Below, one piece after another: positions 8,596-18,314 of a stretch of 64,000 bases of DNA. Location of the stretch: assembly GCF_003259835.1 (NCBI RefSeq), contig NZ_QLMI01000003.1, positions 186,001-250,000 of the forward strand. The letters run 5' to 3'. The stretch's first letter is position 1. Every line of letters begins with the position of its first letter. The translations under genes and the position numbers were made by a program. The notes under the pieces are model-generated. The model worked only from the letters and a program-made list of their open reading frames with translations. It was not told where the DNA came from and ran no database searches. The DNA is from Flavobacterium aquaticum. Lineage in GTDB: Bacteria > Bacteroidota > Bacteroidia > Flavobacteriales > Flavobacteriaceae.

Positions 8596-10191
8596 TTATT
8601 TTTTTGCCATCTTAGCTGCTAAAACTAAAGCGTTATAAGCATTAACAATTCTTCCTGATTTAGAAGCATCTGCAAAATTAGCTTTGTGTTTGTCTTCTCC
8701 AATTATCACTTGATTTTTTAAAGGTGTTCCACTTTCCATGATAATTTGTTTTACTTGAACCGCAGTTAAACTTGGATAGTAAGAACGAATTAATGTTGCC
8801 ACACCAGCCACGTTAGGTGACGCCATTGAAGTTCCTTGTAAATATTCGTAAGTGTTTAATGGTGTAGTAGCATAAATTTTATCTCCAGGAGCAAAAATAT
8901 CTACATTGTTTTTTCCGTAATTAGAAAAATCTGCAACCATTTTACTTCCATAAGTAGGAGAAAGTGCTCCAATAATCAATACGTTTTTAGCAAATTCTGG
9001 ACTTCCATCATAGGTGTCGTTTGGATATTTGTTCGTAACATCTAAATCATACGATTCGTTACCAGCAGCGATAACTACTAAAACGTCTTTAGATTCTGCG
9101 TATTTGATAGCATCGATAACCCATTCTTTGTTTTGTGAAAAATATTTTCCAAAAGAACCATTGATTACTTTTGCACCATTATCTGCTGCATAGCGAATTG
9201 CTAAAGCAATATCTTTATCATATTCGTCTCCGTTTGGAACAGCTCTTAACGCCATGATTTGAGCGTTGTTTGTAACTCCGTCTCCACCTTTATTGTTGCC
9301 TCTCACTTGAGCTACAATTCCAGCTACGTGCGTTCCGTGTTTTGCTTCTTTTGGCTCTGGACCTACTACGTTATTGTTTCCGTATTTAGTGTCTTTTAAA
9401 TCGTTTGGATTATCACCAACGATTTTTCTTCCATCAAAATCAACATTTAAGTTGTAATTTAATTGACCGTAAACATAGTCTTTATATTCTTCGATTTGTT
9501 TGTCAAATTCAGCTTTTGAAGTTGAGCTTAAAACGTTTGTAAACAAAGCTTTTGGTTGAGCCAAAGATGTTTCAGTTGCTGGAATTGCTTTAACCTCTTC
9601 TAGCGTAAAATTACTTTTCTTGAAGTAAGTAGCTAATTGTTTTTCAGCGTTTACAATAAAATCTAATTGCTGTTTTTGAGGAGTTAATCCTTTTAATTCT
9701 TCTTCTAATTTCGCTTTTGCTTTATCATATTCTGGAGTTCCAGGACCTTTTTTAACAATACGCGTCATTTCTAATTGTTCATGAACAGCGTTTCCTAAGA
9801 AATTCCATCCGTGCATATCGTCAATGTAACCGTTTTTGTCATCGTCAATTCCATTACCCGCAATTTCTTTTGGATTGGTCCAAATAACCGCTTTTAAATC
9901 TTCATGGTTGATATCAACACCTGAATCTACGATTCCAACGATAACTTTTTGCCCTTTTTTACCTTTTAATAATTCTTTGTAAGCTTTATCAACGCTCATT
10001 CCAGGAAGTGTGTCTTTTACTAAGTCTAAATGACTCCAACGTTGCAAATCATTTTCAGTAACTGGAGTAGTTTTTAAAGGTAAATTATCAATATTCTCAA
10101 CCGGAGTTGATAGCATTTTTTGCGATCCACAACTTGCTAAGATAAATCCTAAAGCTAAGCTCAAATAAAGTGGTCTAAAAATTCTCTTCAT
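8596..10191 (-). CDS. S8 family serine peptidase (subtilase) lipoprotein
   Basis: The 531-residue protein has a lipoprotein signal (MKRIFRPLYLSLALGFILAS then Cys21) and a subtilisin catalytic triad: Asp89 in VDSGVD, His285 in HGTHVAG and Ser455 in GTSMASP; the oxyanion Asn378 is in AAGN. Nearly 200 residues separate Asp and His, including a charged helical insertion, a layout seen in Bacteroidota subtilases. Lipidation suggests membrane anchoring, perhaps at the cell surface; the substrate is unknown. The ATG at 10191 is the natural start. It has its own terminator downstream. Confidence 0.92.
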   Translation of the reverse strand: MKRIFRPLYLSLALGFILASCGSQKMLSTPVENIDNLPLKTTPVTENDLQRWSHLDLVKDTLPGMSVDKAYKELLKGKKGQKVIVGIVDSGVDINHEDLKAVIWTNPKEIAGNGIDDDKNGYIDDMHGWNFLGNAVHEQLEMTRIVKKGPGTPEYDKAKAKLEEELKGLTPQKQQLDFIVNAEKQLATYFKKSNFTLEEVKAIPATETSLAQPKALFTNVLSSTSKAEFDKQIEEYKDYVYGQLNYNLNVDFDGRKIVGDNPNDLKDTKYGNNNVVGPEPKEAKHGTHVAGIVAQVRGNNKGGDGVTNNAQIMALRAVPNGDEYDKDIALAIRYAADNGAKVINGSFGKYFSQNKEWVIDAIKYAESKDVLVVIAAGNESYDLDVTNKYPNDTYDGSPEFAKNVLIIGALSPTYGSKMVADFSNYGKNNVDIFAPGDKIYATTPLNTYEYLQGTSMASPNVAGVATLIRSYYPSLTAVQVKQIIMESGTPLKNQVIIGEDKHKANFADASKSGRIVNAYNALVLAAKMAKK

Positions 10192-10265
10192 GTTTTCAAT
10201 TAATTAATTTTCAGTTATTGGACTGATTTGATTTGTATTTGTTACAATTATGTTCTTTTTTAACA

Positions 10266-11126
10266 TTATTTTAGAATGTCTTCGCACTTGAAAACTTCTT
10301 TCAACCGGATTCCTTTTTCGGTATGCTGAACCGTTATAATTTGATTGTGAGCGTCGTGTTCTAGCCACAAATAATAATTATTGTCGGCAGCGTTATTTAA
10401 AAATATTTGTTTTTCATCCATCGACATCAAGGGTCTTGTGTCGTATCCTGTAACGTATGGAATGGGAATATGACCTGCAGTTGGTAGCATATCGGCACAA
10501 AAAACAATGGTTTTTCCGTTGTAGTTGATGTGCGGTAACATTTGTTTTTCGGTATGACCATCTGCGTAGAAAATATCGAAACCTAATTCAGATGAAAATC
10601 CAAAACCTGAATTTGGTCGGTCAATAAAATTCAATTGCCCACTTTCTTGCATTGGAATGATATTTTCATGTAAAAACGATGCTTTTTCTCTAGCGTTTGG
10701 TTTTGTTGCCCATTCCCAATGGTTGTCATTCGTCCAGAATTTTGCATTTTTAAAAGCGACTTCGTAACCGGTTTTGTCTTTGTTCCAATTCACGCTTCCG
10801 CCACAATGATCAAAATGCAAATGCGTCATAAAAACATCGGTAATATCATCGCGATGAAAACCTGCATTTTTTAAAGATTTATCTAACGAATGATCGCCCC
10901 AAAGGTAATAATACCCAAAAAACTTCTCCGATTGTTTGTTGCCCATTCCGGTATCAATCAAAGTTAATCGGTTCCCATCTTCAATTAAAAGGCATCTTGC
11001 TGCAATATCAATAAGGTTATTTTCGTCTGCTGGATTGGTTTTATTCCAAATGGTTTTAGGCACCACACCAAACATAGCGCCACCATCTAATTTAAAATTT
11101 CCAGCTTCAATAGAATGTAATTTCAT
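10266..11126 (-). CDS. MBL fold metallo-hydrolase
   Basis: The 286-residue protein has the metallo-beta-lactamase fold motif THLHFDHCGG (HxHxDH), an upstream DTGMG motif, a later ADGHTEKQ histidine and a GHIP/DTRPL C-terminal segment. Such enzymes hydrolyse diverse substrates, including lactones and thioesters, using two metal ions; the substrate cannot be told here. No signal peptide is present, so it is probably cytoplasmic. The ATG at 11126 is preferred; the open frame could begin at a TTG two codons earlier. It is divergent from the suf operon. Confidence 0.88.
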   Translation of the reverse strand: MKLHSIEAGNFKLDGGAMFGVVPKTIWNKTNPADENNLIDIAARCLLIEDGNRLTLIDTGMGNKQSEKFFGYYYLWGDHSLDKSLKNAGFHRDDITDVFMTHLHFDHCGGSVNWNKDKTGYEVAFKNAKFWTNDNHWEWATKPNAREKASFLHENIIPMQESGQLNFIDRPNSGFGFSSELGFDIFYADGHTEKQMLPHINYNGKTIVFCADMLPTAGHIPIPYVTGYDTRPLMSMDEKQIFLNNAADNNYYLWLEHDAHNQIITVQHTEKGIRLKEVFKCEDILK

Positions 11127-11210
11127 GGTCAAAACAATTTTCAGCCAAATTACAAAAAATACTATAAACAGAAACTATGAATCTATAAGTTATAAAAATG
11201 TTAGCAATTC

Positions 11211-11240
11211 TTGTAAAAAGCAATTTAAGGCTTATCTTTG
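11211..11240 (+). promoter_or_regulatory. Promoter of the suf operon
   Basis: A TTG at 11211-11213 and a perfect TATCTTTG -7 box at 11233-11240 are separated by 19 nt, matching the Bacteroidota consensus. The ATG of sufA follows after 30 nt. Confidence 0.8.
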
Positions 11241-11270
11241 CAGTTAATTTAGACAAAATCAAAATAAGAA

Positions 11271-11600
11271 ATGATTAAAGTATCTGATACAGCAAGTAAA
11301 AAAATCATTGCAATGATGCAAGAAGATGGTTTTGATGCAGCCAAAGATTACGTGCGAGTAGGCGTAAAAAGTGGTGGTTGCTCGGGTTTGTCTTATGATT
11401 TAAAATTTGACAAAGAAATAGGAGAAAACGATAAAATATTTGAAGATAATAATGTGAAAATTGCTGTAGAGAAAAAGAGTTTTCTTTACTTGGCTGGAAC
11501 TATATTAGAATTTTCAGGTGGTTTAAACGGAAAAGGATTTGTTTTTAACAATCCAAATGCACAAAGAACGTGTGGATGTGGAGAGAGTTTCTCTCTATAA
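11271..11600 (+). CDS. sufA: HesB/IscA-type iron-sulfur assembly protein (SufA)
   Basis: The 109-residue protein is an A-type carrier that accepts clusters from the SufBCD scaffold and passes them to targets. The three conserved cysteines are visible: one in [10 protein letters not shown] (about residue 37) and two in the C-terminal CGCGESF. Length is normal. It is the first gene of the suf operon, just after a clear promoter, and ends 10 bases before sufB. Confidence 0.93.
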   Translation: MIKVSDTASKKIIAMMQEDGFDAAKDYVRVGVKSGGCSGLSYDLKFDKEIGENDKIFEDNNVKIAVEKKSFLYLAGTILEFSGGLNGKGFVFNNPNAQRTCGCGESFSL

Positions 11601-11610
11601 ATCAAAAAAT

Positions 11611-13059
11611 ATGAGTAAGTATACAGAAGACGACTTAAAAGTCGAATTAGAAAATAAAGAATACGAATACGGATTTTACACCGAATTAGACTCGGAAACG
11701 TTTCCTGTTGGGTTAAATGAAGATATTGTTCGTGCCATTTCCAAGAAAAAGGAAGAGCCAGAATGGATGACCGAATGGCGTTTGGAAGCTTTTCGCGCTT
11801 GGCAAGAAATGGAAGAGCCAGAATGGGCAAACGTAAATTACGAAAAACCAGATTTTCAGGCGATTTCGTATTATTCGGCACCTAAAAAAGCGGATCCGAA
11901 TAAAAAATTAGAAGACGTTGACCCAGAACTTTTGGCGATGTACAAAAAGTTAGGAATTTCGGTTGATGAGCAAAAGAAAATGAATAACGTGGCGATTGAT
12001 ATCGTAGTAGATTCGGTTTCTGTGGCAACGACTTTCAAGAAAACATTGGCTGAAAAAGGAATTATTTTCATGAGTATTTCCGAAGCTATCAAAGAACATC
12101 CAGAATTAGTTAGAAAATACATTGGCACAGTTGTTCCAATGAAAGATAACTTTTATGCAGCTTTAAATTCGGCTGTTTTTTCTGATGGAAGTTTCTGTTA
12201 CATTCCAAAAGGCGTTCGCTGTCCAATGGAATTATCAACGTATTTCCGTATCAATCAAGGAGGAACTGGTCAGTTTGAAAGAACGTTATTGGTTGCCGAT
12301 GAAGAAAGTTACGTGTCTTATTTAGAAGGATGTACCGCTCCAAGTCGTGATGAAAATCAATTGCACGCAGCCGTTGTAGAATTAATTGCAATGGACGGAG
12401 CTGAAATCAAATATTCAACCGTTCAAAACTGGTATCCAGGAAACAAGGAAGGTAAAGGAGGAGTTTTTAACTTCGTTACTAAAAGAGGTTTGTGCGAGAA
12501 AAACGCAAAAATTTCTTGGACGCAAGTAGAAACAGGTTCGGCTGTAACTTGGAAATATCCATCATGTGTACTAAAAGGCGATAATTCAATCGGAGAGTTT
12601 TACTCAATTGCCGTTACAAATAATTTCCAACAAGCCGATACCGGAACGAAAATGATTCATTTGGGAAAAAACACCAAATCGACCATCATTTCAAAAGGAA
12701 TTTCAGCTGGAAAGTCACAAAACAGTTACAGAGGATTAGTGCAAATAGGAGCAAGAGCAGAAAACGCTCGTAACTTTTCACAATGTGATTCGCTTTTGAT
12801 GGGAAATAATTGTGGCGCACACACGTTCCCTTATATCGAAAGTAAAAATGCTTCGGCAAAAATTGAACACGAAGCTACGACTTCAAAAATTGGAGAAGAC
12901 CAAGTGTTCTATTGTAATCAAAGAGGAATTCCAACCGAAAAAGCCATTGCTTTAATCGTAAATGGTTTCAGTAAAGAAGTATTGAATAAATTACCAATGG
13001 AATTCGCTGTTGAAGCGCAAAAATTATTAGAAATTTCGTTAGAAGGTTCAGTAGGATAG
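11611..13059 (+). CDS. sufB: Fe-S cluster assembly protein SufB
   Basis: The 482-residue protein is the scaffold subunit of the SufBCD complex, where iron-sulfur clusters are built. Typical segments are [38 protein letters not shown] and [12 protein letters not shown]. The beta-helix core and C-terminal dimer region ([18 protein letters not shown]) are present. The frame stays open further upstream, but those residues overlap sufA and do not resemble SufB; the ATG at 11611 gives [10 protein letters not shown], the usual start. It sits between sufA and sufC. Confidence 0.97.
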   Translation: MSKYTEDDLKVELENKEYEYGFYTELDSETFPVGLNEDIVRAISKKKEEPEWMTEWRLEAFRAWQEMEEPEWANVNYEKPDFQAISYYSAPKKADPNKKLEDVDPELLAMYKKLGISVDEQKKMNNVAIDIVVDSVSVATTFKKTLAEKGIIFMSISEAIKEHPELVRKYIGTVVPMKDNFYAALNSAVFSDGSFCYIPKGVRCPMELSTYFRINQGGTGQFERTLLVADEESYVSYLEGCTAPSRDENQLHAAVVELIAMDGAEIKYSTVQNWYPGNKEGKGGVFNFVTKRGLCEKNAKISWTQVETGSAVTWKYPSCVLKGDNSIGEFYSIAVTNNFQQADTGTKMIHLGKNTKSTIISKGISAGKSQNSYRGLVQIGARAENARNFSQCDSLLMGNNCGAHTFPYIESKNASAKIEHEATTSKIGEDQVFYCNQRGIPTEKAIALIVNGFSKEVLNKLPMEFAVEAQKLLEISLEGSVG

Positions 13060-13095
13060 TCAATCATAAATTAGAATATATAACACATTTACAAA

Positions 13096-13848
13096 ATGTT
13101 ACAGATAAAAAACTTACACGCTTCGGTAGAAGACAAAGACATATTAAAAGGAATCAACCTTGAAATTAAAGCAGGAGAAGTGCATGCGATTATGGGACCA
13201 AACGGTGCCGGAAAATCAACTTTATCTTCTATCATTGCCGGAAACGAAAATTACGAAGTAACGGAAGGCGAAATCTTTTTAGACGGAGAAGAAATTTCAG
13301 AATTAGCTCCAGAAGAACGAGCACACAAAGGCGTGTTCTTATCGTTTCAATATCCAGTGGAAATTCCAGGGGTTTCGGTAACGAATTTCATCAAAACAGC
13401 TATCAACGAAAGTAGAAAAGCTAACGGAAAAGAGGAAATGCCTGCGAATGAAATGTTGAAATTAATCCGTGAAAAATCAGAGTTGTTAGAAATGGACAGA
13501 AAATTCTTGTCGCGTTCTCTAAACGAAGGTTTTTCGGGTGGTGAAAAGAAACGTAACGAAATTTTCCAAATGGCAATGTTAGAGCCAAAAATCGCTATTT
13601 TGGACGAAACGGATTCAGGTTTAGATATCGATGCGTTACGAATTGTTGCTAATGGAGTAAACAAATTGAAAAACGAAAACAACGCGGTATTAGTAATCAC
13701 GCACTACCAACGTTTGTTAGACTATATCGTTCCAGATTTTGTTCACGTTTTAATGGATGGAAAAATCGTAAAAACGGGTGGAGCTGATTTAGCTTTAGAG
13801 TTAGAAGAAAAAGGATACGATTGGATTAAACAAGAACAAGAAGCATAA
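13096..13848 (+). CDS. sufC: Fe-S cluster assembly ATPase SufC
   Basis: The 250-residue ABC-type ATPase drives conformational change in the SufBCD scaffold. Walker A is GPNGAGKST (about 34-42), the ABC signature is [10 protein letters not shown] and Walker B is [11 protein letters not shown], the form characteristic of SufC. It starts 36 bases after sufB and stops one base before the ATG of sufD, so sufC and sufD are probably translationally coupled. Confidence 0.97.
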   Translation: MLQIKNLHASVEDKDILKGINLEIKAGEVHAIMGPNGAGKSTLSSIIAGNENYEVTEGEIFLDGEEISELAPEERAHKGVFLSFQYPVEIPGVSVTNFIKTAINESRKANGKEEMPANEMLKLIREKSELLEMDRKFLSRSLNEGFSGGEKKRNEIFQMAMLEPKIAILDETDSGLDIDALRIVANGVNKLKNENNAVLVITHYQRLLDYIVPDFVHVLMDGKIVKTGGADLALELEEKGYDWIKQEQEA

Positions 13849-13849
13849 T

Positions 13850-15166
13850 ATGGAGTTAAAAGATAAATTATTAGCTTCCTTCATGGCCTTTGAAGAAAAA
13901 ATCAAAGACAATGAAGATTTGCATGAAGTTCGAAATCACGCCATAAAAAATTTCGAAAATAAAGGTTTCCCTACTAAAAAAGAGGAAGCTTGGAAATACA
14001 CGTCGTTAAATGCGATTTTAAAAAATGATTTTTCGGTTTTCCCAAAGAAAGAAAATGCGATTGAATTTAAAGACGTAAAAAAGTATTTCTTACATGAAAT
14101 TGACACTTATAAAGTAGTTTTCATCGACGGAATTTTTAGTTCGTTTTTGTCTTCTACAACGCACGATGGTTTAGATGTTTGTTTGATGGCTTCGGCATTG
14201 TCAAAACCGAAATATAAAATGGTAATTGATACGTATTTCAATCAAATTGCGAGTAAAGAAGAGAGTTTAACTTCTCTAAATACCGCATTTTCATTGGAAG
14301 GCGCTTACATCAACATTCCAAAAAGTAAAGTGGTTGAAAAGCCTATCGAAATCATCTATTTCTCAACAGGAAATGAGGCAGCTTTGATGGTGCAACCACG
14401 AAACTTAATCATAGTAGGTGAAAACGCTCACGTGCAAATCGTAGAACGTCATCAGAGTTTGAATAGCAATCCCGTTTTAACGAATTCGGTTACCGAAATT
14501 TTTGCTCAAAAACGTGCGATTGTAGATTATTATAAAGTTCAAAACGACGTACAAACTGCGAATTTGATTGACAATACTTACATTGCGCAAAAGCAAGAGA
14601 GTAGAGTAGCAGTTCATACTTTTTCATTTGGTGGAAACATCACCAGAAACAACTTGAATTTCTATCACCAAGGAGAACGAATCGATTCAACTTTGAAAGG
14701 AATTACCATTATTGGTGATAAACAACACGTTGATCATTATACTTTGGTACAACACGCAACACCAAATTGCGAAAGCCACCAAAACTATAAAACGATTTTA
14801 CACGATAGCTCAACCGGAGTTTTCAATGGAAAAATCTTCGTTGAAAAAGAAGCGCAAAAAACAGATGCTTTCCAACAAAACAACAACATTTTAATTGGTG
14901 ATAAAGCCACCATCAACGCAAAACCACAATTGGAAATTTTTGCCGATGATGTAAAATGTTCGCACGGTTGTACGATTGGACAATTAGACGAAAGCGCGAT
15001 GTTCTACATGCAACAACGCGGAATTCCGAAAAAAGAAGCGAAAGCTTTATTGATGTATGCGTTTACAAGCGAAGTAACCAACAGTATTAAAATACCAGAA
15101 TTAAAAGCTAAAATCGGTAGAATTATTGCTGATAAATTAGGCGTAAATATGGGATTTGATTTGTAG
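13850..15166 (+). CDS. sufD: Fe-S cluster assembly protein SufD
   Basis: The 438-residue protein is the SufB paralogue that completes the SufBC2D complex and helps iron entry. Diagnostic segments are KKEEAWKYTSL near residue 45, GVFNGKIFVEKEAQKTDAFQ and CSHGCTIGQLDESAMFYMQQRGIP near the C-terminus. The N-terminal helical domain is present. It is tightly linked to sufC (one-base gap) and is followed by a short terminator-like hairpin. Confidence 0.97.
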   Translation: MELKDKLLASFMAFEEKIKDNEDLHEVRNHAIKNFENKGFPTKKEEAWKYTSLNAILKNDFSVFPKKENAIEFKDVKKYFLHEIDTYKVVFIDGIFSSFLSSTTHDGLDVCLMASALSKPKYKMVIDTYFNQIASKEESLTSLNTAFSLEGAYINIPKSKVVEKPIEIIYFSTGNEAALMVQPRNLIIVGENAHVQIVERHQSLNSNPVLTNSVTEIFAQKRAIVDYYKVQNDVQTANLIDNTYIAQKQESRVAVHTFSFGGNITRNNLNFYHQGERIDSTLKGITIIGDKQHVDHYTLVQHATPNCESHQNYKTILHDSSTGVFNGKIFVEKEAQKTDAFQQNNNILIGDKATINAKPQLEIFADDVKCSHGCTIGQLDESAMFYMQQRGIPKKEAKALLMYAFTSEVTNSIKIPELKAKIGRIIADKLGVNMGFDL

Positions 15167-15171
15167 TATAT

Positions 15172-15193
15172 AAAGCCGCGTTATTGCGGTTTT
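15172..15193 (+). terminator. Weak terminator or attenuator between sufD and sufS
   Basis: An 8-bp stem (AAAGCCGC 15172-15179 / GCGGTTTT 15186-15193, one G-U pair) is followed by a T-rich run. It is short and would probably allow read-through into sufS, 27 bases on. Confidence 0.55.
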
Positions 15194-15220
15194 GTTTTAT
15201 AAAAAATAAAAAATATCAAT

Positions 15221-16435
15221 ATGTTTGATGTTCAAAAAGTAAGAGCTGATTTTCCCATTTTATCGCAAAAAGTAAATGGCAAACCCTTGGTGTATTTTGA
15301 TAACGGAGCTACTTCGCAAAAGCCGCAAGTAGTTATTGATGCTATTTCAAAATATTACAGCGAAATCAATGCGAATATTCATCGTGGTGTGCATACGTTG
15401 AGTCAATTGGCTACCGATGCGTATGAAGTGTCTAGAAATACGATTCAAAATCATTTAAATGCAAAATACAATCACGAAATCATTTTTACTTCGGGAACGA
15501 CTTTCGGAATTAACTTGGTGGCGAATGGTTTTGCTAGTTTGCTAAAAGCAGGCGATGAGGTGATGGTATCGGCTTTAGAACATCACAGCAACATTGTGCC
15601 GTGGCAATTTTTATGTGAAAAAACAGGAGCGAAGTTGGTGGTAATTCCAATGAATGAAAAAGGGGAATTAATCCTTTCCGAATTCGACAATTTACTTTCC
15701 GAAAAAACGAAAATCGTAACGGTTAATCACATTTCAAATGCGTTAGGAACGGTTAACCCAATTGAATACTTCATCAAAAAAGCACACGGGGTAGGAGCAG
15801 CCGTTTTAATCGATGGCGCACAAGCAACTCCGCATTTACGTCCAGATGTACAAGCTTTGGATTGTGATTTTTATGTGTTTTCAGGACATAAAGTCTGCGG
15901 ACCAACAGGCGTTGGAATTTTATACGGAAAAGAAGATTGGTTACGCAAATTACCGCCCTATCAAGGCGGAGGCGAAATGATTGCTGAGGTTACATTTGAA
16001 AAAACAACTTACGCAGATTTACCTCATAAATTTGAAGCCGGAACACCCAACATCGAAGGCGGAATAGTTCTTGGAACTGCAATTGACTATATGAATTCGA
16101 TAGGTTTTGATAATATCGCAGCTTACGAACAAGAATTATTAGATTACGGAACCAAAAGATTACAAGAAATTGAAGGGTTAACGATTTACGGAACGAGTGA
16201 AAACAAAGCTTCGGTTATTTCGTTTAACATAGAAGGGATCCATCCGTATGACATTGGCACAATTATCGATAAGTTAGGTATAGCGGTTAGAACCGGTCAT
16301 CATTGCGCACAACCTATTATGAATTTTTTCAATATTCCGGGAACGATTAGAGCGAGTTTTGCTTTTTATAATACCAAGGAAGAAATTGATATCTTTGTAG
16401 AAGCGGTTAAAAAAGCACAAATGATGTTATCTTAA
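15221..16435 (+). CDS. sufS: Cysteine desulfurase SufS
   Basis: The 404-residue PLP enzyme takes sulfur from cysteine and passes it to SufE as persulfide. The PLP lysine is in VFSGHKVCGPTGVG and the active-site cysteine in RTGHHCAQP, the short RxGHHCA form typical of type II desulfurases. HHSNIVPWQ is also characteristic. Length matches SufS. It is downstream of sufABCD with a short hairpin between and upstream of a small lipoprotein gene and sufE. Confidence 0.96.
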   Translation: MFDVQKVRADFPILSQKVNGKPLVYFDNGATSQKPQVVIDAISKYYSEINANIHRGVHTLSQLATDAYEVSRNTIQNHLNAKYNHEIIFTSGTTFGINLVANGFASLLKAGDEVMVSALEHHSNIVPWQFLCEKTGAKLVVIPMNEKGELILSEFDNLLSEKTKIVTVNHISNALGTVNPIEYFIKKAHGVGAAVLIDGAQATPHLRPDVQALDCDFYVFSGHKVCGPTGVGILYGKEDWLRKLPPYQGGGEMIAEVTFEKTTYADLPHKFEAGTPNIEGGIVLGTAIDYMNSIGFDNIAAYEQELLDYGTKRLQEIEGLTIYGTSENKASVISFNIEGIHPYDIGTIIDKLGIAVRTGHHCAQPIMNFFNIPGTIRASFAFYNTKEEIDIFVEAVKKAQMMLS

Positions 16436-16446
16436 AAAAACGAATT

Positions 16447-16932
16447 ATGAAATTATTTGCATTAGTTTTTAGTTTGATGAGCTTTTTTACTAGCTGTAAG
16501 TGTAATAAAACTGCAGTTAAAGAAGAAGCAAAGGTTGTGAATACTGAATCAAATTTAGAAGAACAAGTTTCAAATTTACCCGTTGTAGTTTATCAAGAAA
16601 ATACGCGCGGATTTTATAGAGAAATAGTTGTTCGAGAGGGTAAAATTTTTGTTGTTACTGCTCGTGGAGCAAAACCTGCTTTTTGGGAATTAAAAAAAGA
16701 AGACTACAAAAAACTATTGGGTTTATATCAGAATATCGACTTGAAGGGTTTAAGTTCTTTAAAAGACCCAACACAAAAAAGATTTTATGATGGTGCACCA
16801 ATAGCAACGTTATCGTTTACAGAAGAAAAAAACACGTACACTTCTTCTGAATTTGATGGTGGTTATCCACCTAAAGAAATTGAAGACTTTGTTAATGAAT
16901 TAATTTCCGTTGCCGAAAAATTGAATAAATAA
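16447..16932 (+). CDS. Small lipoprotein of unknown function inside the suf cluster
   Basis: The 161-residue protein starts MKLFALVFSLMSFFTSC, a lipoprotein signal with Cys17, followed by a short linker and a compact C-terminal domain with YREIVVREGKIFVVTARG and an aromatic region FWELKKEDYKKL. I do not recognise the family. It lies 11 bases after sufS, and its stop overlaps the ATG of sufE by one base (TAATG), so it is translated from the same mRNA as cytoplasmic sulfur-transfer proteins. Whether it has any link to Fe-S assembly is not visible. Confidence 0.75.
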   Translation: MKLFALVFSLMSFFTSCKCNKTAVKEEAKVVNTESNLEEQVSNLPVVVYQENTRGFYREIVVREGKIFVVTARGAKPAFWELKKEDYKKLLGLYQNIDLKGLSSLKDPTQKRFYDGAPIATLSFTEEKNTYTSSEFDGGYPPKEIEDFVNELISVAEKLNK

Positions 16933-17351
16933 TGACGATTAAAGAAATACAAAACGAAATTGTAGACGAGTTCTCTATGTTTGACGACTGGATGCAACGA
17001 TACGAATACATCATCGAATTAGGTAAATCACTTCCGTTAATAGATGAGCAATACAAAATAGACGAAAACATCATTAAAGGTTGCCAATCAAAAGTTTGGG
17101 TACACGGCGAAGAACAAGACGGAAAAATCGTTTTTACAGCCGATAGTGATGCGATTTTGACTAAAGGAATTATTGCAATTTTAATCCGAGCATTTTCCAA
17201 TCAATCGGCAAAAGATATTTTGGATGCTAATACTGATTTTATTGACGAAATAGGTTTAAAAGAACATTTATCGCCAACAAGAGCGAACGGTTTGGTTTCA
17301 ATGATAAAACAAATAAAAATGTATGCTTTGGCATTTCAATCGAAGCAATAA
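16932..17351 (+). CDS. sufE: SufE family sulfur acceptor
   Basis: The 139-residue protein accepts persulfide sulfur from SufS and activates it. The reactive cysteine is in IIKGCQSKVWVHG (about residue 52), and the C-terminal helix region (SPTRANGLVSMIKQIKMYA) is typical. The start codon overlaps the stop of the preceding lipoprotein gene. It is followed by an inverted repeat and a DUF59 gene. Confidence 0.95.
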   Translation: MTIKEIQNEIVDEFSMFDDWMQRYEYIIELGKSLPLIDEQYKIDENIIKGCQSKVWVHGEEQDGKIVFTADSDAILTKGIIAILIRAFSNQSAKDILDANTDFIDEIGLKEHLSPTRANGLVSMIKQIKMYALAFQSKQ

Positions 17352-17366
17352 TTAGTTACAGTTTAC

Positions 17367-17408
17367 GGTCGCAGTTTTCAAATTGCTCTGCGACTGAAAA
17401 CTGCGACT
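17367..17408. repeat. Intergenic inverted repeat, CGACTG word family
   Basis: GGTCGCAGTTTTCA (17367-17380) pairs with TGAAAACTGCGACT (17395-17408), 13 of 14. The 19-mer GAAAACTGCGACTGAAAAC at 17396-17414 recurs on the opposite strand at 61577-61601 with one extra hexamer. Confidence 0.8.
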
Positions 17409-17422
17409 GAAAACTTAATAAT

Positions 17423-17746
17423 ATGGAAGAATTTAACGATACAATCAACTTAGGCGAAGACGTTGTCAAAGTTTTAAAAGGAATTTTTGACCCAGAAATT
17501 CCAGTAGATATTTACGAATTAGGTTTAATCTACGATGTGATGATTAACGAGGATAACGATGTAAAAATCTTAATGACCTTAACATCACCAAACTGCCCAG
17601 TAGCTGAAACTTTGCCTCAAGAAGTAGAGGAAAAAGTAAAATCTATCGATGCTGTAAAATCATGCGAAGTAGAAATTACATTTGATCCGCCTTGGAGCAA
17701 AGATTTAATGAGCGAAGAAGCAAAATTGGAATTAGGAATGTTGTAA
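17423..17746 (+). CDS. DUF59/MIP18-type Fe-S maturation protein (SufT-like)
   Basis: The 107-residue protein belongs to the DUF59 (FeS_assembly_P) family. It shows DPEIPVDIYELGLIYDV and the conserved cysteine segment MTLTSPNCPVAETLP, then TFDPPWSKDLMSEEAK. Relatives act in late Fe-S protein maturation; this short form commonly ends suf operons in Bacteroidota. The position after sufE supports this role. A hairpin-forming repeat separates it from sufE. Confidence 0.9.
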   Translation: MEEFNDTINLGEDVVKVLKGIFDPEIPVDIYELGLIYDVMINEDNDVKILMTLTSPNCPVAETLPQEVEEKVKSIDAVKSCEVEITFDPPWSKDLMSEEAKLELGML

Positions 17747-17758
17747 AATTTGTTTAAT

Positions 17759-17803
17759 GTTTCAAGTTTCAGGTTGTTCAACTTGAAACTTGAAACTTGA
17801 AAC
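17759..17803. repeat. Intergenic inverted repeat with three TTGAAAC heptamers
   Basis: Three perfect tandem TTGAAAC heptamers occupy 17783-17803. They pair with GTTTCAAGTTTCA at 17759-17771 (13 bp, exact), so the 60-base spacer before the DUF2480 gene is nearly all repeat. Confidence 0.85.
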
Positions 17804-17810
17804 TTCTCAA

Positions 17811-18314
17811 ATGGACGAAATAGTAAACAAAGTTGCACAAAGTTCCCTGATGGTATTCGATTTAGAGGATTACTATCCAGATAATCATGTGGTAGATTTA
17901 GATATTTCGCAATGGTTATTAGAAGGATTTATCTTAAAAGAATCTGATTTTCGTGACCAATTAAAAAACAACGATTGGTCTAAATTTGAAGACAAATATG
18001 TTTCTTTGTATTGTTCAACTGATGCAATACTTCCTGCTTGGGCATTTGCTTTGGTTTCTGTTTATTTGGCACCTCATTCTTTAAAGGTTATTCATGGAAG
18101 TAAAGAGTTAGTTATTATCGAATGGTATCAAGATATTTTGAACAAACTCGATTATACCGACTATTTTCAAAAACCGGTAATTTTGAAAGGTTGTTCTAAA
18201 AAATCGGTTCCTAACCAAGTGTATACTTTAGCGATTCAAAAACTAATGAAAGTTGCCAAAAGTGTCATGTTTGGCGAAGCTTGTTCGGCTGTTCCTTTGT
18301 TTAAACAAAAATAA
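17811..18314 (+). CDS. DUF2480 family protein
   Basis: The 167-residue soluble protein is a Bacteroidota-specific conserved protein, recognised from VVDLDISQWLLEGFILKESDFR, AWAFALVSVYLAP and the C-terminal GCSKKSVPNQVYTLAIQKLM. Function is unknown. The family is often found beside suf genes, as here. The ATG at 17811 is used; the frame could begin at a TTG at 17790 but those residues would be encoded by the tandem repeat. Confidence 0.88.
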   Translation: MDEIVNKVAQSSLMVFDLEDYYPDNHVVDLDISQWLLEGFILKESDFRDQLKNNDWSKFEDKYVSLYCSTDAILPAWAFALVSVYLAPHSLKVIHGSKELVIIEWYQDILNKLDYTDYFQKPVILKGCSKKSVPNQVYTLAIQKLMKVAKSVMFGEACSAVPLFKQK

